A stretch of 64,000 nucleotides of DNA from Methanomassiliicoccales archaeon (lineage in GTDB: Archaea; Thermoplasmatota; Thermoplasmata; Methanomassiliicoccales; UBA472). A model generated the notes under the pieces. It did no database searches and was not told the DNA's origin. It saw only the letters and a list, made by a program, of their open reading frames with translations. Positions 51,348 to 60,700 of the stretch are shown piece after piece. The number at the start of each line of letters is the position of its first letter. The stretch's first letter is position 1. A program made the position numbers and the translations under genes. The stretch is from assembly GCA_038740345.1 (NCBI GenBank), contig JAVYMA010000001.1:23982-87981 (forward strand), in the 5' to 3' direction.

Positions 51348-52472
51348 CTATCTTCCCGCCCCCAGTAGATCGGTGTATATCTTAGACATGGTGCCCCCGA
51401 TGAGCGCGGCTACTATATCATCCAAAAAAGGCCCTAATTTCTTTAGCACGCCAGGCTTTTTCTTGTCATAACGGGTGTACTCGAAGAGAGCTCGCGTCCC
51501 TGCTATATACTCAGAGAGAGCGATCCCCAGCATTTCGTCAGCCACCAGATGGACGGGGTCCTTGTGGAACTCGCCCTTCATCAGGCCATGTATGTTATCG
51601 CGATTCCCTTCCTCCTCCAACAGCACCGCGGCCTGCACCATGCAATTCACGTTCACATCGTTCCTGAGCATCTCAATATGCTCAATGAATCTCCTGCGTA
51701 TCTCCCCCACATCCCATTCTGGGTTGGGGCAATACAGCTCCTGAGCCGTGCTCCACAGCTCTTCCATGCCTACACCTTTCCTCTCCAGCATGGATAGCAG
51801 GTCGAACGGGGGATTGGCCTCGAACCATTTTCCAATAGATCGGGCTGTAGCTTGCCTCACCGCACGAGCTATGGCTATACCCACATCCGTGGCGGTGCCA
51901 GCGTACTTGGTGCCTTTGCCATGGGGGGCGCATATGGCCACCGCATCGCTGGTCGTTCCTGTTCCCCTTATGCCCCGATCGAACATGGCCGCGCTCTTGG
52001 CCTCCGTGGCCGTGATTATGGCATTGGCGAAGCCAGCGGCTTCCAGGGGAACATCGACCACCACCACCGTGTTGATAGTGCCAGGTTTTGTCAGTTTTCT
52101 TATGATAGACTCAGGCAGCAGCTCACCCGCCATCACCGCGTTAACCACACCAGCAGTCACCACCGCCACAGCCTTCACCCCATGATACTCTACCTCCGCC
52201 TTAGTCAAGGCCCTGTGTATCCAGGCGGCGGTCATGAACCCTACGGTATGCTCCTCTAGACCAAGAAGTTCCAATTTCTCGGCCATGTCCGCTTCGGGGT
52301 CGTGGTGGTCATAACCTTCCTCCACTTGCATCATAAGTATGGTATCCGTCTCCGCGAAACCACCGTTGCGCATGGTGGAAGCCAATACTTTCATTTTTCC
52401 AGGCAAGCGAATGATGGCAAAATGATTTTTCCCTAACGTCCTGAGCTCCACCTTGACCCCTAAATCGCTCAT
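51348..52472 (-). CDS. CbiZ-CobZ fusion: adenosylcobinamide amidohydrolase/alpha-ribazole phosphatase
   Basis: Residues 1 to about 195 are CbiZ, which removes the aminopropanol side chain from salvaged corrinoids: LASTMRNGGFAETDTILMMQV, VVTAGVVNAVMAGE, EAKSAAMFDRGIRGTGTTSDAVAICAPHG and YAGTATDVG. Residues about 210-365 match archaeal CobZ, a PgpA-like phosphatase: ELYCPNPEWDVGEIRRRFIEHIEML, LLEEEGNRDNIHGL, FHKDPVHLVADEMLGIALSEYIAGT, RYDKKKPGVLKKLGPFLDDIVAALIGG. One protein thus serves salvage of the ring and dephosphorylation of the lower-ligand ribotide. ATG 52472 is preferred; 52493 is possible. Confidence 0.9.
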   Translation of the reverse strand: MSDLGVKVELRTLGKNHFAIIRLPGKMKVLASTMRNGGFAETDTILMMQVEEGYDHHDPEADMAEKLELLGLEEHTVGFMTAAWIHRALTKAEVEYHGVKAVAVVTAGVVNAVMAGELLPESIIRKLTKPGTINTVVVVDVPLEAAGFANAIITATEAKSAAMFDRGIRGTGTTSDAVAICAPHGKGTKYAGTATDVGIAIARAVRQATARSIGKWFEANPPFDLLSMLERKGVGMEELWSTAQELYCPNPEWDVGEIRRRFIEHIEMLRNDVNVNCMVQAAVLLEEEGNRDNIHGLMKGEFHKDPVHLVADEMLGIALSEYIAGTRALFEYTRYDKKKPGVLKKLGPFLDDIVAALIGGTMSKIYTDLLGAGR

Positions 52473-52483
52473 CTTCTCATCAC

Positions 52484-53422
52484 CTACAGCCACTGCATGA
52501 GCAGGTCCTCTAATAAAATCTGGACATTGATGCCTATGATGAGGAACAAAGGAAGAGCGAAGAGCACGAAGAAGAGGAGGGAGGAGCCCTTCATCAGCAG
52601 CACCGCATCCTCTATGCTTCGAGGGCTAGGAAGGGAACCATCCCCGAAGGTATAGTAGCCGATCTTTTCCAATCTCACTCCCAGCCCACCAGCGAAAGCG
52701 GCCATGGGCCAGCCCTTGTTTGGCGAGGAGGTTTTTGAATGATCCCGCTTAGCAACCCTTAGAGCCTCCCTCCAATCTCGGCCCATGGCCGCCAGACCCA
52801 GCAGGATGAAGGGTATCGATAACCTAGCGGCAACGAAGTTAAGGAGGTCATCCAACTTAGCCGAGAACCATCCCACTTCCTTGTGCCTGGGGCTTAGATA
52901 CCCTACCATGGCATCGAGGGTGTTAGAGACGCGGTAGAGCACCACACCGGGTATGCCTGCCATTCCCAGGAAAAGAAGGGGCGAGAATACAGAGTCCACC
53001 GCATTCTCCGCCACGGTCTCCAAAGCGCAGGAAGCCAAGTGTCCCTCGTCTAACTTAGAGGTGTCGCGTGAGACCACCATCTGAACTTTGCTGCGCGCGG
53101 TCTCCATGTCACCTGATTCAAGCGACTGGATGACCGGTCTCACATGCTCCTCCAGGGTGCGTATGGCGAAGAGGGATTTCAGGGCCACCGCGCCAACCAG
53201 GGCCCAAATCAATAAGCCGAAGAGAATTCGCACCAAACCCAAGAATAAAGTATACAGCAAGAAGAATGGCATGAGGGCCGCTAGCGCCATTGCCGCACCC
53301 AGGCTGCGGTCCCGCACAACTCGGCCTGTCCTTCTGATCCTGTTATCCAGAAATCCTATCAACCGCCCCATCCAAGCCACAGGATGAACCTTATTAGGAG
53401 GATCCCCCAGAGACAAGTCCAA
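52484..53422 (-). CDS. cbiB: Adenosylcobinamide-phosphate synthase CbiB
   Basis: Membrane enzyme attaching aminopropanol phosphate to adenosylcobyrate. GDPPNKVHPVAWMGRLIGFLD, ESGDMETARSKVQMVVSRDTSKLDEGHLASCALETVAENAVDSVFSPL and NTLDAMVGYLSPRHKEVGWFSAKLDDLLNFVAARL are family signatures. The first canonical start is TTG 53422. Upstream the frame continues LIIYGLIIALGAIV, a typical CbiB first helix, without any ATG, GTG or TTG, so an unusual start such as ATT is possible. Follows cobD in the operon. Confidence 0.94.
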   Translation of the reverse strand: MDLSLGDPPNKVHPVAWMGRLIGFLDNRIRRTGRVVRDRSLGAAMALAALMPFFLLYTLFLGLVRILFGLLIWALVGAVALKSLFAIRTLEEHVRPVIQSLESGDMETARSKVQMVVSRDTSKLDEGHLASCALETVAENAVDSVFSPLLFLGMAGIPGVVLYRVSNTLDAMVGYLSPRHKEVGWFSAKLDDLLNFVAARLSIPFILLGLAAMGRDWREALRVAKRDHSKTSSPNKGWPMAAFAGGLGVRLEKIGYYTFGDGSLPSPRSIEDAVLLMKGSSLLFFVLFALPLFLIIGINVQILLEDLLMQWL

Positions 53423-53480
53423 TACAATTGCGCCTAAGGCGATGATTAAGCCATAAATTATTAGCGTGTCCTGCGTCGGC

Positions 53481-54578
53481 TCACCCCTTGGCCTTCAATG
53501 ATAGATCGAGAGCGCGAATCAGCGCCTCATCCTTCTCAGGCGTTTTCACGCAGAACCGCACATAGCTCTCGAAGGGGGATCCGAAAGAGCGACAGTCTCT
53601 CACCAAAACGCCATGCCTCAGCATCTGCTTTCGGAAGGATGCTCCATCATACCCTGCTTGACCCACGTTGATAAAGAAGAAGAAGGCATCTGGACGGTGC
53701 AATTCCATACCAAGATTGTTTCTCAGGTGTGCATACACCTTCTCCTTTTCTGCTCTGAGTATTTCAGCCGCGCGACGCACATGGCCTTGACATTCTCGGA
53801 CTAGCCAGGCGGATGCTTTCTGCTCGATGGTCCCTAAGTTCCAACTCTGTCGGCCTGTTTCTAGGCAGGATATCATTTCCTCATGAGCCACGGCATAGCC
53901 AGAGCGAAGACCTGGCACGGCGAAGGATTTGGTCAAGGAGCGTATGATGAGAAGATTGGGGTGGCTCCGGACCTCGCGGACACAGGTCAGGTCTGTTTCC
54001 TCAGGCATCAACTCCAACAAGGTCTCATCGAGGAAGAGGAGGACCCCCATCTCCTCCAACGCCCTCGATAACCTGAGGATATCCGCGCGGCGGGTAGCCA
54101 CCCCCGTGGGGTTGTTAGGGGTGCATAGGTATACGGCTTTAACACCGGAACCTATTGTTGTGAGCAAAACATCAACATCAATATAAAATGAACCATTATT
54201 CAATACGAAAGGTACGATTTTGCCCCCCATCAGCTTGCAGGCGAAGGAATACTCCATGAACGTAGGGTGGGGGATGACTGCCGTATCCCCTTTCTCAATG
54301 AAAACCTCAGCAAAGAGCCTGATGATCTCGCTGGACCCCGCACCCGCTAGAAAATTCTCCGTGCCCAGAGAATAATGTGAGGCCAGGGCTTCCTTGAATT
54401 CAGCACAGGTATCGTCAGGATAATGATCTAGACTATCAGAGGCGGTCCTTACGACATCCTGTAAACCCTCTGGTGGCCCCAGGGGGTTCAGGTTAGCGGA
54501 GAAGTCCTCAACCTTGCCCCAGCGCCAGCCCTCACCTCCATGCGCTGGTCGATCGATAAGGCTCAATTCACTCCGCAT
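53481..54578 (-). CDS. cobD: Threonine-phosphate decarboxylase CobD
   Basis: PLP enzyme of the HisC-like fold that makes aminopropanol phosphate for CbiB. HGGEGWRWGKVEDFSANLNPLGPP, DHYPDDTCAEFKEALA, LAGAGSSEIIRLFAEVF, CTPNNPTGVATRRADIL, FLDETLLELMPEE and the PLP lysine in RSLTKSFAVPGLRSGYAVA. The HGG...FSANLNPLGPP start and its neighbours (cbiB, btuD) distinguish it from hisC. ATG 54578 overlaps the btuD stop as TGATG. Confidence 0.93.
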   Translation of the reverse strand: MRSELSLIDRPAHGGEGWRWGKVEDFSANLNPLGPPEGLQDVVRTASDSLDHYPDDTCAEFKEALASHYSLGTENFLAGAGSSEIIRLFAEVFIEKGDTAVIPHPTFMEYSFACKLMGGKIVPFVLNNGSFYIDVDVLLTTIGSGVKAVYLCTPNNPTGVATRRADILRLSRALEEMGVLLFLDETLLELMPEETDLTCVREVRSHPNLLIIRSLTKSFAVPGLRSGYAVAHEEMISCLETGRQSWNLGTIEQKASAWLVRECQGHVRRAAEILRAEKEKVYAHLRNNLGMELHRPDAFFFFINVGQAGYDGASFRKQMLRHGVLVRDCRSFGSPFESYVRFCVKTPEKDEALIRALDLSLKAKG

Positions 54579-55393
54579 CAGCTCCCGAGGGCGCATCCAT
54601 CTCCTCCCTTCACCGGCCTTTTCGGGACAGCGTAGATTTCCCCATCGACGCGCATCACCGCTGCCTCCACCTCGTACACATCCCTGATGAGCTCTTCCGT
54701 CATCACCTCATGTGGATCGCCACAGGTGACGATGCTCCCCTTCTTCATTATAATCACCCTGTCGCAGTATTTTATCAACAGATTGATGTCGTGAGAAGCT
54801 ACGATGACGGTGATTCCACGCCGGGACAGTTCATGCAATCGCTCCATGACCTCCAGCTTGAACTTGAGGTCCAGATGGGCCGAGGGCTCGTCCACCAGCA
54901 TCACCCTGGGCTCTTGGACCACAGCCTTGGCCAAGAGCACGCGCTCTTTTTCCCCGCTACTGACCTCGAAAAGTTTACGCCGCCTCAGATGCTCCAGCTC
55001 AAAGCATTCGATGGCCTTCTCCACCTGCTCCTCGTCCCTTTTCTCCTCCCACCATATGTTCTTGATGTGAGGGTAGCGACCAAGGAAGACATATTCTTCC
55101 ACTGAGATGTTGAAATCATCAGGGATGTCGGTAGGGACGCCAGCACATACCAAGGCTATCTCCTCTAGCCTCATCTTGCTGACCTGCCTACCATCCAAGA
55201 ATATCACGCCTTTCTGAGGTTTAAGCAAGCCATTTATACAGCGCAGCAAGGTCGTCTTCCCTGACCCATTCGGGCCAATGAGGCCCAGGAATTCTCCCGG
55301 TCGCGCCTGAAAAGTCACCCCGTTCAAAGTGTTGGACGCATCGTATCTGAATTCGATGCCCTCGATCCTTATGATGAGGCCTTCATCCGGCAT
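54578..55393 (-). CDS. btuD: Corrinoid ABC transporter ATPase BtuD
   Basis: Nucleotide-binding subunit. Walker A IGPNGSGKTTLLRCINGL (about residues 38-55), signature FEVSSGEKERVLLAKAVVQEP, Walker B MLVDEPSAHLDLKF, and the H-loop IVASHDINLL. The signature SSGEK is a slight variant of LSGGQ. Sits between btuC and cobD with short overlaps. Confidence 0.94.
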   Translation of the reverse strand: MPDEGLIIRIEGIEFRYDASNTLNGVTFQARPGEFLGLIGPNGSGKTTLLRCINGLLKPQKGVIFLDGRQVSKMRLEEIALVCAGVPTDIPDDFNISVEEYVFLGRYPHIKNIWWEEKRDEEQVEKAIECFELEHLRRRKLFEVSSGEKERVLLAKAVVQEPRVMLVDEPSAHLDLKFKLEVMERLHELSRRGITVIVASHDINLLIKYCDRVIIMKKGSIVTCGDPHEVMTEELIRDVYEVEAAVMRVDGEIYAVPKRPVKGGDGCALGS

Positions 55394-56438
55394 ACTCTCG
55401 CCCCCTTCTCACTAAAAGATACCCGAAGAACGGGGCACCTATGAGTGAGATTATCGCGCCCACGGGCAATTCCGCTGCCATTACCGTGCGAGAAACTATA
55501 TCTGCCAGCAGGAGAACGTTCGCGCCGATGATGATGGAAGCAGGTAGAAGGAGGCGATGATCCCCCCCTACAATTATGCGAGATATGTGAGGCACTATCA
55601 GTCCCAAGAAGCCAATGATGCCCACGAAGGCCACTGCTACCGCCGTGAGCATGCAGGAGATCACCATCATCCAGCGCCGAAAGCGCTGCGAATCGATGCC
55701 TAGTTGATAGGCCTGCTCATGCCCTAACAGCACCACATTCAGTTCCCTTGCGTAAAGTAGAGCGATGGCCGTCATGACCATGGTGGGTATTATGATCAAA
55801 ATGGATTGAGTCCAATCGACTCCGTTGAACGACCCCCACATCCAGAATATCGGACCATGAAGCCTATCTGGGGACATGGAGAGGATGAGCGTGACCAAGG
55901 AAGCCAGGGCCGTGCCGGTGACCACACCTGCCAGAACATAATTGAGGGCCCTTCCGCCCGAAGCTTCGGCCAAAGTCATGGTGAAGGCGAAGGCCATCAG
56001 GGCACCGAGGAAGGCGGCGACGGGAATGGCGAAGGCGAGCAATCCCACGGCCGTGATGCCGAATAGCATGGCCAAGGTGGCTCCCACCGCCGCACCGGAG
56101 GATACGCCAGTTATATAAGGATCCACCAGAGGGTTGCGGATCATGGCCTGCATGATGGCTCCAGCAATGGCCAAACCGATTCCCACGCCTATCACTGCGA
56201 TAGACCTAGGCAGGCGGATATGGCCCACTATCATCTCCGCCTTGGTCAGGCTGGAGGTGGGCTGTCCGAATTTGGAGATGTAGCCGATCAGAGCACTCAT
56301 GGACTCCAGGAAGTTTAATTTGACCTGCCCCAGCGAGACGTAGACTATCACAAGAGCGAAGAGTGAGACTGAGCCTGCGATCAATATCAGACCCAGTCTC
56401 CTTCTCGCCCTTTGTGTGGCGGAACCCTCCATCATCAC
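55383..56438 (-). CDS. btuC: Corrinoid ABC transporter permease BtuC
   Basis: FecCD-type permease of about ten helices: VGHIRLPRSIAVIGVGIGLAIAGAIMQAMIRNPLVDPYITGVSSGAAVGATLAML, YVLAGVVTGTALASLVTLIL, and GIIGFLGLIVPHISRIIVGGDHRLLLPAS. 351 residues. In theory such permeases may also move iron siderophores; the corrinoid operon context decides. Confidence 0.94.
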   Translation of the reverse strand: MMMEGSATQRARRRLGLILIAGSVSLFALVIVYVSLGQVKLNFLESMSALIGYISKFGQPTSSLTKAEMIVGHIRLPRSIAVIGVGIGLAIAGAIMQAMIRNPLVDPYITGVSSGAAVGATLAMLFGITAVGLLAFAIPVAAFLGALMAFAFTMTLAEASGGRALNYVLAGVVTGTALASLVTLILSMSPDRLHGPIFWMWGSFNGVDWTQSILIIIPTMVMTAIALLYARELNVVLLGHEQAYQLGIDSQRFRRWMMVISCMLTAVAVAFVGIIGFLGLIVPHISRIIVGGDHRLLLPASIIIGANVLLLADIVSRTVMAAELPVGAIISLIGAPFFGYLLVRRGREYAG

Positions 56439-56444
56439 TCGCCT

Positions 56445-57527
56445 TCAGGCGCCTCCTGATGAGATGACGTGTCTTAATACCAGCGCCTTCCCCAGACCCG
56501 TCATGTCCTTCAGATATTCATGATACTCGTTCCCAATAACGTTCGGGACTTGAACGTCGAATTCGTCAGGGTAGAGAATCTCTGCAAGCAGCTGGGTGGC
56601 CTCTACCATCCTTACTCCCTGGCGCAGGAAGGTGTTCTCCGCTTGATTGACCACCACATAGACTCGATGATTCTGTACCGCCGGTATCGTGCTCCAGAAG
56701 CTGTCGTTCTCCAGCCCTTCGATTATCTGTTGCGGGGTCTGCATCATCATGGTGCCAGAGACTATTATCACATCAGGCGAGGCTTCGATTATCTGCTCCA
56801 TGGAGGGCTGTGGCCATCCATTCAAATCACCAAATACGTTCCTTCCGCCGGCCATGGATATGATTTCGTCCACGTAGGTGGATCCACCAGTGGTATACAC
56901 AGGATCCAGCCAGAGAGCGAACAGGACCTTAGGCTTCACCGGCTGCACGGTGGTTATTGCCCTGATGTTGGCCAAAATCTCTTCCATCTCGCTCAAAATC
57001 TCCTCGGCCTTCTGTTCATCCCTGAACATGATTCCCATCAACCTGATGTTCTGTGCCACTTCGGTCATGTTCTTGCCAGGGTACAATGCCACCACCGTGA
57101 GGTTGAGACTCTCCATCTGAGGCAAGAGATCTGTATGAGCTTGTACACCTGAGCTTATCAGAATAAGAGTGGGCTCAGCTTCTACGATGCTCTCTAGCGA
57201 AGGCGTCCAATAGCCTCCGATCTCAACTAGGGTGCCAGCACTCTTGCGATCCACCACTTCCTGGGGATAATCGCAATAGGTAGTCACCCCTACCAGATTG
57301 GCCCCTTTGCCCATGGCACATACCAGTTCGGTTATGTCAGGTGCGCAGGAAACTATCCTAGAATACGAGTCCACAGTTACTGTCCGCCCCAAAGCGTCCG
57401 CTGATATCAGGCCTTCTGGGCCTTCGTTTTTAAGCTGGTTGAGTGCCAAGAAGGCGATCAGAGGAATTGATACTAAGATCACCACTATCAAGGCCACCAC
57501 AATCTTCTTACGCTTATCGAGTTTCAT
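56445..57527 (-). CDS. btuF: Corrinoid ABC transporter substrate-binding protein BtuF
   Basis: Class III binding protein held by an N-terminal hydrophobic segment (KIVVALIVVILVSIPLIAFLAL). DALGRTVTVDSYSRIVSCAPDITELVCAMGKGANLVGVTTYCDYPQEV, GGYWTPSLESIVEAEPTLILIS and VYTTGGSTYVDEIISMAGGRNVFGDLNGWPQPSMEQIIEASPDVIIVSGT. No lipobox cysteine is seen, so it is probably anchored by the uncleaved helix. First gene of the btuFCD-cobD-cbiB-cbiZ/cobZ-cobS-cobY operon. Confidence 0.92.
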   Translation of the reverse strand: MKLDKRKKIVVALIVVILVSIPLIAFLALNQLKNEGPEGLISADALGRTVTVDSYSRIVSCAPDITELVCAMGKGANLVGVTTYCDYPQEVVDRKSAGTLVEIGGYWTPSLESIVEAEPTLILISSGVQAHTDLLPQMESLNLTVVALYPGKNMTEVAQNIRLMGIMFRDEQKAEEILSEMEEILANIRAITTVQPVKPKVLFALWLDPVYTTGGSTYVDEIISMAGGRNVFGDLNGWPQPSMEQIIEASPDVIIVSGTMMMQTPQQIIEGLENDSFWSTIPAVQNHRVYVVVNQAENTFLRQGVRMVEATQLLAEILYPDEFDVQVPNVIGNEYHEYLKDMTGLGKALVLRHVISSGGA

Positions 57528-57566
57528 TTCTCCTCCTCCCGTTAGAGAACCTCAATCAGGAAATAA

Positions 57567-57616
57567 GTTGGATATATCATCCAACTTACTAACCCATGCC
57601 ACTCAGAATATATATT
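57567..57616 (-). promoter_or_regulatory. Promoter and palindromic operator of the btuF-cobY operon
   Basis: On the plus strand the palindrome reads GTTGGATATATCATCCAAC (57567-57585). A TATA-like AATATATATT (57607-57616) lies about 27 bases further upstream with respect to btuF. Transcription would start at the edge of the operator, leaving about 55 bases of leader. The arms match the other copies with one central-arm change. Confidence 0.75.
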
Positions 57617-57710
57617 GTTTTTGAAGGGCTGACCTTGAAGAAAGTCTCATGTGGAGCATAAAGCATAATTCATGTGTTTGCAAAAAATGAAAAGAGGTTT
57701 GGGGCGCGGC

Positions 57711-60700
57711 TCACTTTCTCTTCCGCATCAGGAGCGTTAGGGCGGCCAGCACAACCACTATCACTACCACCCCTATCACTAGCAACATTGTCATGTCCAT
57801 GCCCCCTCCCGTGGTCCCACCTGGCTCTTGCGGAAAGGCATTGACCTCTGCTGACAACTCTCCCGCGCCGTTGGCATTAGTCGCTACCACCCAATATGTA
57901 TAGGTTATGCCAGCCGTGGCTGTGGTGTCCTCATAGGTGAGGACATCAGGACCCAGAGTGGCTAAGAGCGTGGGCGTCCCTGAGCCCTGTCTGCGATAGA
58001 CCTGATACCCCGTTATTGGAGAGCCTCCATCATAGGAGGGGGGTTGCCATGCCAAAGTGACCTTCCCTTCCCCAGATGTGGCCGTAAGATTTTGTGGGAA
58101 GGAAGGGGTGACTGAAGGTGGAGGGGATGCAATCGCAAATACCTCGTTAGAGAAGGGGCCGAGGCCAAATGGATTGAACGCCCTAACCTTATAATAGTAC
58201 GTCACGCCCGGAGTCACCGTATAGTCAGTGTATGTTAATGTCCCCATAGGGATCGAAGCAAACGGTAACGTTTCATATACGCCAGGAGTGATGGACCTGA
58301 ATATCTGATACACCGTAACTCCAGAACCTGCATCAGAAGGTGGATTCCAAGTAAGTACTATCATTCCCACTTGCCCCATGGCCACCAGTCCAGTCGGAGC
58401 CCCTGGCGCTGTACCAGTTTCAGACGGAGTGGCTGAGGCCTGCTCTGATTCTGGACTGGCGCCCACTTCATTCACCGCCTTCACGGCGTAATAGTAGGTG
58501 ACCCCATTGGTCACTGCATCGTCATTCCAGCTGAACGTGCTGGCGTTTACACTCATTATATTATCTCCGATAATGCCGAAGACGGTGCTCCTGAATATGC
58601 GATATTCTACGATGGGAGAGCTTCCTTGGTTGGCGGGTGGTTCCCATGTCACTGTGACGTATCCGTCATGGCCTACCGCTACCACGTTTCTGGGAGCGGA
58701 TGGCACAGCGGGTCCTGTCGGAGTGGCGCTAGCCACATTCGATGCTGGGCTTGAACCCTCGCTATTCACCGCCTTGACCTGATAATAATAGGTTATGCCA
58801 TTGCTGACCATGGTATCGTTATAGGTAAGGCTGTTGGCTGGTGTGTTACCGATTGGGATAATGCCGATCCGATCGGCGCTCAGACCACGGAACACATCAT
58901 ACCGCAAGATGCTTGAGGAGCCGTTGCTGGAAGGGGCGTTCCACGTCAATACCACATATCTATTGTACCCGGTGGCAGTGAGATTCGTAGGTGCTGAGGG
59001 TGGCTGTGCAGCGAGCGAGGAGCCCGAGGCCTCATTCGAAGCTGGGCTATCCCCCACGGCATTCGTTGCCTTGACCACATAATAATAAGTACCAGGTGCC
59101 ACCACGTCAGTATAGGTCAGAGTGGATGCGCTGACGGTGGCAATGGGGGTCGCACCTTGTCCTCCAGGAGTGGTGCCGCGGAATATCTTGTATCCTGTTA
59201 TCGGTGAGCTGCCTTGGCTCGCAGGGGCGTTCCACGTAAGTATTACTTGTCCGAGAGAGCTTTGCGCGCTCAGCCCTAGAGGAGCGCTAGGTGGCGAGGA
59301 AGGCGTGGCAGCGGATGCCGATGCCTCGTTTGAGTAGTCATCAGCATCCCCATAGTTGTTCATGGCTAGCACGCGGTAGCGGTACGTGACTCCAGGAATC
59401 GCGCTATCATCCTCGTAGACCAGATTCAAAGCAGTCTCGTCCAGATATCCCAGGACATTCCACGAACCTCCCGTGTCATTCCTCTCAATCCTGTAGTAAA
59501 GGAGCCTAGCTGTCCCAGAATAGGGTGCGGGCCACTGCAGAGTGATTTTTCCCGGCCCTCCCGTAGCAGTAAGTCCAGACACGCTATCAGGACGTTCACC
59601 CGTGGGACTGCCGAAGGATGTTACTACATCCGAGAAAGGCCCTACCCCATACAGATTCTTTAACCTGACTTTGTATTGGTAGTTCATGCTGTCGATTCTA
59701 CCTGAATCCCACCATGAGAATCCATACTCAGCGAAAAGATCCACCACCGCCTCTGCCAAATCCCATGTGCCTGGAGCAGTTCCATTTCGGTAGACCTCAT
59801 ATCCTATGAGAATGGAGGTGACGGTCTGCGACGGCAAATAAAGCATTGCACCTTCGACATCGGGTGTGGCCACGAGGCCTACTGGTGGACCAGGAACCTC
59901 TCCCACTGAGGGTGTGACCGAAACCTCGTTGGAAGCGTTGCCAACGAAGCTCCCTCTCTTCGGTTTGACATAATAATAATAGGTGTGGCCATTCAAAGCT
60001 GAGGTGTCAAAGTAGTAATTAGTGCCCGCGATCTGGTCTATCTTAACTTCTCCTCCCGACGATTCGCCTCGGTAAATGTCATAACCCGTGGCGTTCCAAG
60101 CAGAACCCCAGATCAAGAGGACTTGATTGTTCCCGGGATAGGCCATCAAATGAGAAACTTCGAAGGGTAAGCTGAATTCCGTAGGCGTAGCTTCTATTAC
60201 GTTGGAGAACTCGCTCACCCCATTGGTGTTCTTCGCTCTCACCTTGTACCAATAGGTGACCCCGTTCGTGAGCCCCGCATCAAAGAAGAAGCCATCGTAT
60301 CCCCACAACGTCAGCTGCTCCGTAATCTTGGTGAAGGGCCCATTAGAGGCCGTCGCTCTCCAGACCTCATAGCTTTCGAATCCTATGGCCGAAGGGTTGG
60401 AAGGCCGGCTCCAGGTCAACATCACGGATTTGTTGAAGCCGTAGCCATTGAGATTCAAAGGTGCGGAGGGAAGATTTCCTGTGCCCTGGATCAGGACCGT
60501 GACTGTGCCTTCATCCCCTTGACCATAGGTGTTCACTGCTCTGACGCTGTAAGTATAGGATGAGCCCACCCTTGTGTCAAAACCGGCCTCATCCGATGCG
60601 GAGGTGTCACGCAGCCACTCATCCCAGGTATCGGAGAAAAAGATAGGCGGGTCGCGGTAGGTGAAGAAGAATCTGGCTGGTGGACTGCCAGCCGGCACTG

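Noticed and set aside
53481..54578. Second histidinol-phosphate aminotransferase
   Set aside because: The HGG...FSANLNPLGPP opening and the position between btuD and cbiB identify it as CobD; hisC is in the his operon.
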